Below are positions 23,719 through 32,899 of a DNA stretch of 55,526 bases, in pieces. The stretch is taken from positions 1 through 55,526 of the forward strand of contig JH599928.1 of assembly GCA_000245075.1 (NCBI GenBank). The letters are read 5' to 3'. The translations under genes and the position numbers were made by a program. The notes beneath the pieces are model-generated. The model was not told where the DNA came from, made no database searches, and saw only the letters and a program-made list of their open reading frames with translations. Source of the stretch: Acetobacteraceae bacterium AT-5844. Its GTDB lineage: Bacteria > Pseudomonadota > Alphaproteobacteria > Acetobacterales > Acetobacteraceae. How positions within the stretch are numbered: the first letter of the stretch is position 1; every line of letters starts with the position of its first letter.

Positions 23719-24762
23719 ATGGAGTCCATCCCACCCTCATCGGGCGCGCGCCGCGCCACCATCGTCACCCTTTCGCGTGTGGCCGGGGTGGCACCCTCCA
23801 CCGTCTCCCGTGCCCTCAAGGGCGACACGCGAATCTCACCGGAAACGCGGGCTCGTATCGGGCGGCTCGCGAAGGAACTGGGCTACACCCCTCACGCTTC
23901 CGCCCGCACCCTGTCCTCGGGGCGGAGCGGACTGATCGGCGTGGTGCTGGGCGCGTCCACGAACCCGTTCTATACGGAGTTGCTGCACGAGGCGGTGCGG
24001 CAGGCCGCGGGGCTCGGCATGCGGTTGCTGATTATCCATGCGGGCCCAGCGCCGATTGAAAACAGTACCGCCGACGCCCTGTTGCAGTATCAGGTCGATG
24101 GTTGCCTGATGACCTCGGTCGAACTTCCCTCACATGTTTCGAGCATCTGCTCGGCGAATGGCGTACCGGTTGTCATGGTCAACCGCGTGGCGCGGCTGAA
24201 TTCCAGCGCCGTCACCTGCGACAATCTCTTCGGCAGTGCGCAGCTGGCGCGCCTGTTGCTGGACCAAGGCCTCCGCCGCTTTGCGGTCATCCGCACCTCT
24301 TTCTCCAGTTCCACCGGCCAGGAACGCGAAAAGGGCTTCTTTGAGCAGGTCGTGCAAGCCGGGTGCGCGCCGCCCCTCGCCCTGGACGGACGCTCAACCC
24401 ATGAGGGCGGCTATGAGATGGGGCTGCGGATTGCCGCCATGCCGCCGGGCCAGCGGCCGGAGGCCGTCTTCGCCGTCAGCGACGTCATGGCCTTCGGCGC
24501 CATGGATGCCTTCCATATGCGCGGCATCCGTGTGCCGGAGGATATCGCCGTGGTGGGCTTCGATGGGCTGCCGGCCTCGGCCCGGCCGAACTACGACCTG
24601 ACGACGGTGGAGCAGCCTTTGCAGGCCATGGTCAGCCGCGGCCTGGGCATGCTGCAAGCCCGGATGAAGGACCCGACCCTGCCGGATGAAACGGTGAGCC
24701 TGCGTGGCAAGCTCATCATCCGGGGCTCCTCTGGCGTCCGGTCCGCCGTCGCCGCCGGCTAG
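23719..24762 (+). CDS. LacI-family transcriptional regulator (LacI-3)
   Basis: A 347-residue regulator with helix-turn-helix IVTLSRVAGVAPSTVSRAL then DTRIS, and an effector domain (LIGVVLGASTNPFY, later VVGFDGLPASARP). Sequence, length and layout match LacI-1 and LacI-2, so the three are paralogues. It is divergent from the monooxygenase-flavin reductase-Bug-AtuA-DUF4387 operon and presumably controls it through the palindromes at 23555 and 23675. The ATG has no ribosome site but a -10-like TATAAG just upstream, suggesting leaderless translation. It ends one base before the convergent MFS gene. Confidence 0.93.
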   Translation: MESIPPSSGARRATIVTLSRVAGVAPSTVSRALKGDTRISPETRARIGRLAKELGYTPHASARTLSSGRSGLIGVVLGASTNPFYTELLHEAVRQAAGLGMRLLIIHAGPAPIENSTADALLQYQVDGCLMTSVELPSHVSSICSANGVPVVMVNRVARLNSSAVTCDNLFGSAQLARLLLDQGLRRFAVIRTSFSSSTGQEREKGFFEQVVQAGCAPPLALDGRSTHEGGYEMGLRIAAMPPGQRPEAVFAVSDVMAFGAMDAFHMRGIRVPEDIAVVGFDGLPASARPNYDLTTVEQPLQAMVSRGLGMLQARMKDPTLPDETVSLRGKLIIRGSSGVRSAVAAG

Positions 24763-24763
24763 G

Positions 24764-25999
24764 TCACGCTTGCGGCAGCGGCTTCAGCCAGGCGAGACGG
24801 ATCGCGCCGATCAGCCCGAGCAGGAGCGTGGCGCCCACCAGCAATGTCACGCCGTGCCAGCCGGCCCAGCTCCAGGCCAGCCCGCCGGCGGCGCCGATGA
24901 TGCTGGAGCCCATGTAGTAGCAGAACAGGTAGAGCGAGGACGCCTGTGCCTTGGCCATCCGCGCCCGGCGCCCCACCCAGGAACTCGCCAGCGAATGCGC
25001 GCCGAAGAAGCAGAAGGTGACGACAGCGATGCCGGCAATGATGAAGGGTACGGAATCCACCGCCATCAACCCCAGGCCGCCCAGCATCACCGTCAGCATG
25101 ATCCAGACCAACCTGCGCCGCCCGAAACGGTCCGCCAGCCCGCCCACCAGGGTGGAACTGCCGATACCGACGAGATAAACGGTAAACACCAGCCCCACCA
25201 CGGCGTGGCTCAGCGCGAAAGGCGGCGCCAGCAGGCGGTAGCCGACATAGTTGTAGATGGTGACGAAGGCGCCCATCAGCAGGAAGCCTTCCAGGAACAG
25301 CCAGCGCAATCCGCTATCGCGCAGATGAAAGGCGAAATTCGCGGCCAGCCCCCGCAGCACCAAGGGGCGCGGGACGAAGTGGCGCGAGGGTGGCAGGCAG
25401 CGCCAGAAGATCACCGCCGCCACCAGCCCGAGAACGCCGATACCGCCGATGGCCAGCCGCCATCCGCCCCATTCCATCAGGAAACCGGTGATCACGCGCC
25501 CCAGCATGCCCCCCATGGCGGAGCCGCTGATATAGAGCCCCATGGCATAGCCCGAGGAACGCGGATGCACCTCCTCCGCGATGAATGCCATGGCCACGGC
25601 CGGCAACCCGCTGAGGAGCACCCCCTGCACCGCGCGCAGGGCCAGGAACTGATCCCACCCCGGCATCAGCGCGCAGGCGATGGTGATGATGGATGAGGCG
25701 AAGACCGAGACCAGCATCACCGGCTTGCGCCCCACAGCCTCAGACACCGCACTCGCCACCAGCATGCATACCGCCATGGCCGCCGTCGGCAGAGACAGGG
25801 ACAGGCTGCTGACCGCCGGGCTCACCCCGAACTCGGCACTGAACACCGGCATCAGCGGCTGCACGCAGTAGAGCAGCGCGAAGGTGGCAATGCCGGCGCA
25901 GAGAAAAGCGATGTTGGTTCGCAGAAAGGCGGGCGTACCGCGTTCGATATAGGGTGCTTCCTCGCCGTCGGCGGCCAAGGGGGCGGAAATGGCGTTCAT
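24764..25999 (-). CDS. MFS transporter, YnfM-like
   Basis: A 411-residue 12-helix inner-membrane permease. The segment TNIAFLCAGIATFALLYCVQ and the following PVFSAEFGVSPAVSSLSLSL resemble the YnfM/arabinose-efflux-like subfamily of drug exporters, as do the conserved loop DRFGRR (LADRFGRRRLVW) and the VGSSTLVGGLAD-like cytoplasmic loop. The ATG at 25999 (MNAISAPL) is preferred; an in-frame ATG at 26035 would add 12 residues. It is divergent from a LysR regulator 122 bases away, the classic layout of a regulated exporter. Confidence 0.87.
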   Translation of the reverse strand: MNAISAPLAADGEEAPYIERGTPAFLRTNIAFLCAGIATFALLYCVQPLMPVFSAEFGVSPAVSSLSLSLPTAAMAVCMLVASAVSEAVGRKPVMLVSVFASSIITIACALMPGWDQFLALRAVQGVLLSGLPAVAMAFIAEEVHPRSSGYAMGLYISGSAMGGMLGRVITGFLMEWGGWRLAIGGIGVLGLVAAVIFWRCLPPSRHFVPRPLVLRGLAANFAFHLRDSGLRWLFLEGFLLMGAFVTIYNYVGYRLLAPPFALSHAVVGLVFTVYLVGIGSSTLVGGLADRFGRRRLVWIMLTVMLGGLGLMAVDSVPFIIAGIAVVTFCFFGAHSLASSWVGRRARMAKAQASSLYLFCYYMGSSIIGAAGGLAWSWAGWHGVTLLVGATLLLGLIGAIRLAWLKPLPQA

Positions 26000-26121
26000 G
26001 GCAGGTCCAGGGGTGATGCAGTGCAGCATGACCATTTCCGTTGCTTGCCACCACAGGGCGCGAGGCGCAAAATTATTCGGCCTGACCGAATACTGTCTTC
26101 CCGCCCCCGAAGGTGAAGCCC

Positions 26122-27051
26122 ATGGAACTCCGCCACTTGCGCGCCTTCCTGGCCGTGGCCGATACGCTGCATTTCACCCGCGCGGCGGAACGGCTGGGAA
26201 TCTCCCCGCCTGCCCTGACCGAACAGATCCAGGGGCTTGAGGCACTGCTCGGTGCCCGCCTTTTCCGCCGCACCAAGCGCAGCGTCGCACTCACCGATGC
26301 GGGGCTGCTGTTTCTGGAAGAAGCCCGCCCTGCCCTGGCCCAGGTGGAACGCGCGGAACGGATCGGGCGGCAGGCTGGGCGCGGGGAGCGCGGCATCGTG
26401 GCGGTAGGCTTCGCGGCCTCCGCCGCCTTCTCCGGCGTATTGGCCGCCAGCGTGGCAGCATGGCGGGAGACGCATCCGGAGGTAGAGCTCCGGTTGCAGG
26501 AGTTAGAGACCATCCCTCAACTGGCTGCCCTGGAGGCCGGGCGGCTGGATATCAGCTTCATCCGGCCACCGGTCGATGTGCCGGATGGCATTGCCACCAC
26601 CCCGCTGCTGCAAGAGCCCATATGGCTCGCCCTCTCCGCCCGGCATCCCCTTTGCGCCCAGGCGGAGATCGCGCCGGAACTGCTGGCGGGTGAACCTTTC
26701 GTCTGCCCGGAACTCGACACCGGCACCGGCTTCCACCACTACACCATGGCCATGGGCCGCGATGCCGGCTTCACCCCCCGCATTGCCCATCGGGGACGAG
26801 ATCTGGTGGCGGTGGTCAGCCTGGTGGGGCTGGGGCTCGGCCTGGCTCTGGTGCCGGAATCCTTCAAGGATTGCGTAAGGCTGCCGGGGGCGGAGTACCG
26901 CCCGCTGGCCGGCCGCCCGCCTCGCGCGGAACTCGCGGCCGCCTTCCGCCGGAATGAGGCAGCGCCAGCGGCACGTGCCTTCATCCGGCAGTTGCGACGC
27001 CGGGCGGGTATTATTCCGCCGGAGCCGGCGCCACACCCTGTGAACGGCTGA
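26122..27051 (+). CDS. LysR-family transcriptional regulator
   Basis: A 309-residue regulator. The winged HTH is MELRHLRAFLAVADTLHFTR then AAERLGISPPALTEQIQGLE, and a two-lobed effector domain follows (GIVAVGFAASAAFSGVLAA, then VSLVGLGLGLALVPES). The ATG at 26122 is chosen because the family begins with MELRHLR and AAGGTGA lies upstream; a GTG three codons earlier is possible. It is divergent from the YnfM-like exporter and probably controls it. Its 3' end overlaps the convergent ABC permease gene by 41 bases, more than any other gene pair here. Confidence 0.92.
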   Translation: MELRHLRAFLAVADTLHFTRAAERLGISPPALTEQIQGLEALLGARLFRRTKRSVALTDAGLLFLEEARPALAQVERAERIGRQAGRGERGIVAVGFAASAAFSGVLAASVAAWRETHPEVELRLQELETIPQLAALEAGRLDISFIRPPVDVPDGIATTPLLQEPIWLALSARHPLCAQAEIAPELLAGEPFVCPELDTGTGFHHYTMAMGRDAGFTPRIAHRGRDLVAVVSLVGLGLGLALVPESFKDCVRLPGAEYRPLAGRPPRAELAAAFRRNEAAPAARAFIRQLRRRAGIIPPEPAPHPVNG

Positions 27052-28000
27052 GCGCCCGCGCCTGCTTCCGCTTGCCGAGCTGCTGGTCGGCGATAACGCC
27101 CAGTAGAATGACGCTGCCCATCACAGCGAAGTTCAGCGAGGAGGGAATCCCGAGGATATTCACCAGGTTCTGCAGGATCTGCAGCAGGATGGTGCCGAGC
27201 ACGATGCCGAGGATACTACCCTCCCCCCCTCGCAGCGAGCAGCCCCCGAGCACCGCCGCCGCAATGGCATAAAGCTCGTAGAAATTGCCGAAGGAAGATG
27301 GCGAGACGGAGCTGGTGTAGAACACCAGCATCACCGCCGAGAGCCCCGCCAGACCACCGCCGATGAGATAGGCGCCGGCAATGACGGCGTTGGTGTTGAT
27401 GCCGGAATGCCGCGCGGCCTCCTCGTTTCGCCCGACGGCATAGATGTAGCGTCCGAAGACCGAGCGGTGCAGCAGCACATACATCGCCACGGCCACGATC
27501 AGCAGGATAATGAAGGGGTGCGGAATGCCGAAGCTGCGCCCCGAGGCCAGCCAGGTCAGCGTATCGAGGTTCGTGGCATAGCCGAAGCCCATGGTGGCAT
27601 CGTTCGTGTAATAGCGCGCGATGCCGCGATAGATCAGCAGCCCACACAACGTCACGACAAAGGGTTGCAGCTTCAGCCGCGTGACCAGCAGGCCGTGCAG
27701 CAGCCCCAGCACCAGCCCCATCGCCAGCACCACCAGCAGCGCCAATGGCCAGGCCAGCTCGTAATTGACAAGCAGGTCGATGAAGATGACGCCCAGCAGC
27801 GCAAACATTGAACCGACCGAAAGATCGATGCCGCCGGTGATGATGATAAGACCCTGCCCGATGCTGAACACCCCGAACAGGCCGATGAGGTTCGCCATGT
27901 TCAGCAGGTTCACGCCGGAGAGGAACAGCGGGTTCAGTGCCGCCGTGATGCCGCCGATAATGATCAGCAGCAGGCCAAGGCCCAGCTCTTTCTTGCTCAT
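27011..28000 (-). CDS. Ribose/sugar-type ABC transporter permease (RbsC family)
   Basis: A 329-residue inner-membrane permease with 8-10 hydrophobic segments. Family signatures include GQGLIIITGGIDLSVGSMFA near residues 48-67 and GRYIYAVGRNEEAARHSGI in the cytoplasmic loop contacting the ATPase. Third gene of a binding protein-ATPase-permease operon; its ATG overlaps the ATPase stop. The substrate is probably a sugar, polyol or related compound, but no kinase or isomerase lies alongside to identify it. Confidence 0.93.
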   Translation of the reverse strand: MSKKELGLGLLLIIIGGITAALNPLFLSGVNLLNMANLIGLFGVFSIGQGLIIITGGIDLSVGSMFALLGVIFIDLLVNYELAWPLALLVVLAMGLVLGLLHGLLVTRLKLQPFVVTLCGLLIYRGIARYYTNDATMGFGYATNLDTLTWLASGRSFGIPHPFIILLIVAVAMYVLLHRSVFGRYIYAVGRNEEAARHSGINTNAVIAGAYLIGGGLAGLSAVMLVFYTSSVSPSSFGNFYELYAIAAAVLGGCSLRGGEGSILGIVLGTILLQILQNLVNILGIPSSLNFAVMGSVILLGVIADQQLGKRKQARALSRSQGVAPAPAE

Positions 28001-29511
28001 GATTCCGCCGCTTCCCCATCCTGGCCAATGGCCAGGCGCAGCACCGCCTTCTCGCTGAAGGCATCACGCTGCAACGCGCCGCTGATGCGGCCCTCATGCA
28101 TCACCACGATGCGGTCCGAGACGCCGATCACCTCCTCCATGTCACTGGAGATCATGAGGATGGCGACGCCCCTGTCCGCCAGCGCCCGCATCAATGCGTA
28201 GATCTCGCCCTTGGCGCCAACATCGATGCCCCGCGTCGGCTCGTCGAAGAGGATGACGCGCGGCTCCATGCTCAGCCACTTGCCCAGCACCACCTTCTGC
28301 TGATTGCCACCCGAGAGCGTGCCCGCGGCGACCTCCATCCCAGGCGCCTTGATCCGCAGTGCCTTTCCCTGCGCCTCCGCCGTCCGGCGCTCGGCACCAC
28401 GATCCACCAGTCCGGCCCTGGCGTGATGGTGCAGGTTGGCCAGGGTGATGTTCTCGGCAATCGGCATGTCGAGGACGAGGCCGTCCTTCTTGCGATCCTC
28501 CGGCACCAGATAAATGCCGGCGGCTACAGCATCTTTCGGCGAGGAGATGCGCACCGCCTGCCCATCGAGCAGAACCTCGCCACCGAGCGGCGGATCAATA
28601 CCGAAAAGCGCCCTCGCTAGGGATGTCCGCCCAGAACCGACCAATCCCGCCAGCCCCACGATCTCCCCCGGGCGTATCCGCAGATCGACTTGCTTGTGTG
28701 GAAAAGCCGATGTCACGAGCCCCTTCACGCTGAGCCCGCCCTCACCCGGCGGCCGCGCGGGCGGGGTGTAGAGGGCGCGCAACTCCCGCCCGATCATCAG
28801 CCGGATCATGTTGGCGTGCGTGATCTCCTCATGCGGCAGGGCGCCCGCCATCTTGCCGTCGCGCAGGCAGACCACGCGGTCCGCGCAATCGATGATCTCG
28901 CCCAGCCTGTGCGTGATGTAGATGATCGCCGTGCCGCTCGCGCGCAGCTCGCCGACAATCGTCAGAAGCCTTGCCGTTTCCGACAAGGTCAGGGACGAAG
29001 TCGGCTCATCGAGAATGATGATGCGCGCGTTGGCAACAAGGGCCTTGGCGATTTCCACCAGTTGCCGCTGGGCAATGGACAGTTCCGCGACAGGTGTATG
29101 CGGCGCGAAATCCGCCCCCAGCCGCCGCAGCAGCGGCAGCACCTGCTCGGCCGCCGCCTTGCGATCCACAAGCTGCAGCGGCCCCCCTCTCAACGGCTCC
29201 CGCCCGAACAGGATGTTGCCGGCGACGTCGATATTGTCGAAGAGGTTCAGCTCCTGGTGGACGAAGGCAATGCCCTCGGCCTGGGCTTCCGCCACCGTCA
29301 GCCGGTCGTAGCTCCGGCCGTTGAGGCGGATCTGGCCGGTACTGGGCGGCACAACGCCACCCAGCACCTTCATCAGCGTGGACTTGCCGGCACCGTTCTC
29401 GCCGATCAGCCCCAGCACTTCGCCGGCATGCAGCGTCAGGCTGACATCATCCAGTGCACGCACGCCCGGATAGGTCTTGCCGATGCCATCCAGCTCCAGC
29501 AGCACGCTCAT
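27997..29511 (-). CDS. Ribose/sugar-type ABC transporter ATPase, two fused domains (RbsA/MglA family)
   Basis: A 504-residue tandem ATPase. Domain 1 has Walker A GENGAGKST, signature-like LSIAQRQLVEIAKAL and Walker B LDEPTSSL. Domain 2 has the degenerate Walker A GLVGSGRTS, signature LSGGNQQKV and Walker B LFDEPTRGID. This asymmetry is normal for RbsA/MglA. It begins 6 bases after the binding-protein gene and overlaps the permease by 4 bases. Usual length for the family. Confidence 0.95.
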   Translation of the reverse strand: MSVLLELDGIGKTYPGVRALDDVSLTLHAGEVLGLIGENGAGKSTLMKVLGGVVPPSTGQIRLNGRSYDRLTVAEAQAEGIAFVHQELNLFDNIDVAGNILFGREPLRGGPLQLVDRKAAAEQVLPLLRRLGADFAPHTPVAELSIAQRQLVEIAKALVANARIIILDEPTSSLTLSETARLLTIVGELRASGTAIIYITHRLGEIIDCADRVVCLRDGKMAGALPHEEITHANMIRLMIGRELRALYTPPARPPGEGGLSVKGLVTSAFPHKQVDLRIRPGEIVGLAGLVGSGRTSLARALFGIDPPLGGEVLLDGQAVRISSPKDAVAAGIYLVPEDRKKDGLVLDMPIAENITLANLHHHARAGLVDRGAERRTAEAQGKALRIKAPGMEVAAGTLSGGNQQKVVLGKWLSMEPRVILFDEPTRGIDVGAKGEIYALMRALADRGVAILMISSDMEEVIGVSDRIVVMHEGRISGALQRDAFSEKAVLRLAIGQDGEAAES

Positions 29512-29517
29512 CCTCCG

Positions 29518-30477
29518 CTACCGCCCGCGCAGCAACTCCCGCATCTGCGCCTGGAACTCCGAGACGTTGGATTTGTCGATGATACGCGTGGGAATGATGA
29601 TCTGCTTGCTGGCCGGGATGAAGGAACGGTCCCCGTTCAGATACTTCACCATGCCGATCATGCTCTGATAACCGAATTCGAAGGGCTGCTGCACGACGGT
29701 GGACTCGATCGTGCCGTCGGCGATGCCGCGCAGGGTCAGCGCATCCTCGTCGAAGCCCACGACCTTCACCTTGCCTTCCTTCCCGGCGCCCTTCACCGCC
29801 TGGTAGATCTGCGGCGTGTTGTACGCCCAGAGGCCGACCAGCAGGTCGATATCGGCATAGCGCGCCAGCGTGTCCTCGACATTGCGTTGCGCGCGCGCGA
29901 TGTCGCTCTCATCCGTGCGAATGTCGATGATGTTGATGTTGCCGCCTTGCAGCTCCTCCCGGATGCCCTGCACGCGCTCACGCGCATTATCCGCATCCAT
30001 GGTGCCGACGAAGAGCATGGCCTTGCCGCCATTCGGCAGCGCCCGCTTCATCTGTTTGCCAGCCTCGCGCCCAGCCGCCACGTTGTCCGTGCCGATATAG
30101 ACGGCCCGGTTGCTGTTCGGCGCGTCACTGTCGCTGGTGAACAGCACGGCCTGGGAGGCCGCGCGGTTCAGCATGTCCGTGGAGTTCGCCGGGTTGATGG
30201 GCGAGATGGCGATGCCCGCCACCTTGCGCGCCAGCAATTCGTCCACGATGCGGCGCTGCTCGGCGGCACTGGCCTGGCCAGGGACGATCATCTCCATGTT
30301 GAAGTCGGGATGCTCGCGATTGGCCTTTTCGATGCCCCGGCGGCAGATGGTCCAGAAGTCGGCCGAGACATTCACGACGAAGGCCAGGGTACGCTTTTCC
30401 TGGGCGAAGCCCGAGGCAGGAAGGGCCGCGCCCAGGCCCAGTACGGCAGGCATGGCAAGCAGTGAACGCCGTTTCAT
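29518..30477 (-). CDS. Sugar ABC transporter periplasmic binding protein (RbsB family)
   Basis: A 319-residue periplasmic binding protein with signal peptide MKRRSLLAMPAVLGLGAALP up to about GFAQ. The type I fold shows in TLAFVVNVSADFWTICRRG, the IVDELLARKVAGIAISPINP stretch and a FTSDSDAPNSNRAVYIGTDN ligand-binding segment. These are typical of ribose, autoinducer-2 and erythritol-type receptors. First gene of the importer operon, so it sets specificity, but the ligand is not deducible by eye. Confidence 0.93.
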   Translation of the reverse strand: MKRRSLLAMPAVLGLGAALPASGFAQEKRTLAFVVNVSADFWTICRRGIEKANREHPDFNMEMIVPGQASAAEQRRIVDELLARKVAGIAISPINPANSTDMLNRAASQAVLFTSDSDAPNSNRAVYIGTDNVAAGREAGKQMKRALPNGGKAMLFVGTMDADNARERVQGIREELQGGNINIIDIRTDESDIARAQRNVEDTLARYADIDLLVGLWAYNTPQIYQAVKGAGKEGKVKVVGFDEDALTLRGIADGTIESTVVQQPFEFGYQSMIGMVKYLNGDRSFIPASKQIIIPTRIIDKSNVSEFQAQMRELLRGR

Positions 30478-30595
30478 GGTCGCTCCTTGGTCCGTGTTCC
30501 CCCGGCCCGCTTTGGGGCCGTCCTTGTTCGGGCTTGGTTTTCGGCCCGTTCCCGCGACGCTAGCAGACTCGTGAAACGCTACGGAAGCACTGCTT

Positions 30596-32065
30596 TCAGC
30601 GGTTCACCATGCCGTCATCGTCACGGTGAAGCCCGAGGGGCTCGGCCACCTCCTCCAGCGGGCGGCGCTCGGCATCGAAGCCCAGCCGCCATTCCGTCAT
30701 GGCGGCCACCAGCATCAGCACGGCCGCCAGCAGGAAGCCCCAGAAGATGTCCGCCCTTGCGCCACTCTCAATAAGCCATCCAAACAGCGCTGGCCCCGCC
30801 ACGCCCCCAATGCCCGTGCCGAAGGCGTAGAACAACGCGATGGCGATGGCGCGCATCTCCAGCGGAAAGGCCTCGCCGACCGTCAGATAGGCCGCGGAGG
30901 CCGCGGGCGAGGCGAAGAAGAAGATCACCGTCCAGACAAGGGTCTGCTCCCAGGCATTCAGCCAGCCCTGCAGGAAGGCCCAACCCGAGATCGCCATCAG
31001 GATGCCGGCCACGGCATAGGTCAGGGTGATCATCACCTTGCGGCCGATACTGTCAAAGAAATGGCCGAGCAGCAGCGGCCCCAGCAGGTTGCCTAGCGCG
31101 AAAGGCAACAGATACCAGCCGATATGCTGGGACTCGATGCCATAGAACTTGGTCAGCACCAGCGCGTAGGTGAAGAAGATGGCGTTGTAGCAGAAGGCCT
31201 GGCAGGCCATCAGCGTTACGCCCAGCACGGTGCGCCGCCTCTGCTGCATCAGCATGATATTCAGCACTTCCCGCATGGAAGTGTGCCCGCGCCGGCGCAG
31301 CTTCACCGGGCCGTAAGGCAAGGGCGGCAGCTTGCCGTGCCGCGCTTCCACCCGTGCCTCGATCTCCGCCACGATCTGGTGGGCCTTCTCTTCCTGCCCA
31401 TGGGTCATGAGCCAGCGCGGGCTTTCCGGTACCCAATTGCGCAGCAGCATGATGATCACGGCCAGTGCCCCGCCCACCACGAACGCCGCGCGCCACCCGA
31501 TCTCCGGGTCCACCACAGCGGGGTCCAGAACCACGAGAGCCGATACCGCGCCCAGGGCGGCACCCGCCCAGAAGGTGCCATTCACGGCCAGATCGACGGT
31601 GCCTCGGCGCCGGGCCGGTATCATCTCCTGGATGGCCGAGTTCACCGCCGCATACTCGCCTCCGATGCCCGCGCCGGTGAGGAAGCGAAACAGGGCAAAG
31701 GACCAGAAATCCCAGGAGAAGCCGGTCGCGATGCTGGCCAGCATGTAGACCCCGACCGTGACGAAGAACAGCTTGCGCCGCCCCCAACGGTCCGTCGCCC
31801 AGCCGAACCCCACAGCGCCCAGCACGGCCCCCACCAGATAGGCCGAGGCCGATAGTCCTACCTGCGTTTCCGACAGCGCGAGGCTGGGGCTCTCGTGAAT
31901 CGCGGCGGCGAGCGAGCCCACCAGCGTCACCTCCAGCCCATCCAGCGTCCAGGTCACGCCGAGCGCGATGATGATGAGCCAGTGGAAACGGTCCCAGGGA
32001 AGACGGTCGAGCCGGGCGGGAACGTCCGACCGGAAGACATCGGTCCTGGGCTGTTGCTCGTCCAT
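30596..32065 (-). CDS. MFS transporter (metabolite/H+ symporter type)
   Basis: A 489-residue 12-helix transporter. DRWGRRKLFFVTVGVY is the MFS loop 2-3 signature. LDGLEVTLVGSLAAAI in helix 1 and AGIGGEYAAVNSAIQEMIPA in helix 4-5 resemble sugar or aromatic-acid symporters (SV2/AAHS-like). The ATG at 32065 is preceded by GGGAGGGAGGG at 6 bases, so it is preferred over the in-frame start at 32083. It lies 118 bases downstream of the RbsB gene start in the same direction and is probably transcribed separately. Confidence 0.88.
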   Translation of the reverse strand: MDEQQPRTDVFRSDVPARLDRLPWDRFHWLIIIALGVTWTLDGLEVTLVGSLAAAIHESPSLALSETQVGLSASAYLVGAVLGAVGFGWATDRWGRRKLFFVTVGVYMLASIATGFSWDFWSFALFRFLTGAGIGGEYAAVNSAIQEMIPARRRGTVDLAVNGTFWAGAALGAVSALVVLDPAVVDPEIGWRAAFVVGGALAVIIMLLRNWVPESPRWLMTHGQEEKAHQIVAEIEARVEARHGKLPPLPYGPVKLRRRGHTSMREVLNIMLMQQRRRTVLGVTLMACQAFCYNAIFFTYALVLTKFYGIESQHIGWYLLPFALGNLLGPLLLGHFFDSIGRKVMITLTYAVAGILMAISGWAFLQGWLNAWEQTLVWTVIFFFASPAASAAYLTVGEAFPLEMRAIAIALFYAFGTGIGGVAGPALFGWLIESGARADIFWGFLLAAVLMLVAAMTEWRLGFDAERRPLEEVAEPLGLHRDDDGMVNR

Positions 32066-32194
32066 CCGCACCCTCCCTCCCATGGCGTTATCCCGCCAAC
32101 GCCGAAGGTTACGAAGCGTTGCCCGCGCGGGGTTGCGGCGCGGGCGCGGCCATGCATGATGTTCGCGTCATGTTCCTCAGGAGTCCGTGCGCCG

Positions 32195-32869
32195 ATGCTG
32201 GCCCCCTCTAAGCCTGTCCCACAGGGCAGCGGCGCCCGTGCCGCGCGCGCCTTCCTGGCCGCTGACCCCATCCTTGGCCCTGTGGTGCGGCAAGTGGGTC
32301 CCTATCGCCTGAAGCCGGTCAAACGCGAGCCTTATGAGGCGCTGGTCCGGGCCATTGCGCATCAGCAGGTCCATGGCCGCGCGGCGGAGGCGATGCTGAA
32401 CCGCATGATCGCGCTGTTCCCCGGCCAGGATTTCCCCGGCCCGACAGATGTCCTGAAGCTGGAAGATGGCGCATTGCGAGCCTGCGGCTTCTCCGGCGCC
32501 AAGGTGGCCGCCATTCTCGACATTGCCCACAAGACAGCCGGCGGGCTGGTACCCACCCGCCGCGCCGCCGCCCGCCTGCCGGATGAGGAGTTGATCGAGC
32601 GCCTCGTCGCCCTGCGCGGCGTGGGCCGCTGGACGGTGGAAATGCTGCTGATCTTCACCCTGGGCCGGCCGGACATTCTGCCGGTGGACGATTTCGGTGT
32701 CCGCGAGGGCTATCGCCATGCCGCCGGGCTGGACGCACAGCCCAAGCCCAAGGAACTGGCGGCCATCGGCGCCGCCTGGGCGCCCCACCGCTCGGCCGCC
32801 GCCTGGTATCTCTGGCGCGCCGCCGATCTGGCGAAGGAGAACCGCTTCAAGGCACCGACCGCCATCTGA
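32195..32869 (+). CDS. DNA-3-methyladenine glycosylase II-type protein (AlkA family)
   Basis: A 224-residue DNA repair enzyme of the HhH-GPD superfamily that removes alkylated bases. EPYEALVRAIAHQQVHGRAA is the start of the glycosylase core; LVALRGVGRWTVEML is the helix-hairpin-helix; the catalytic aspartate is in PVDDFGVREG. There are no C-terminal Cys residues for a 4Fe-4S cluster, so it is AlkA-like rather than Nth-like. It lacks the E. coli AlkA N-terminal domain, as short alphaproteobacterial forms do. AGGAG lies 11 bases before the ATG; the in-frame upstream region reads through non-coding sequence. Confidence 0.9.
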   Translation: MLAPSKPVPQGSGARAARAFLAADPILGPVVRQVGPYRLKPVKREPYEALVRAIAHQQVHGRAAEAMLNRMIALFPGQDFPGPTDVLKLEDGALRACGFSGAKVAAILDIAHKTAGGLVPTRRAAARLPDEELIERLVALRGVGRWTVEMLLIFTLGRPDILPVDDFGVREGYRHAAGLDAQPKPKELAAIGAAWAPHRSAAAWYLWRAADLAKENRFKAPTAI

Positions 32870-32899
32870 CGGGGCGCCTGGCTACACCCTCCGGCTTAC

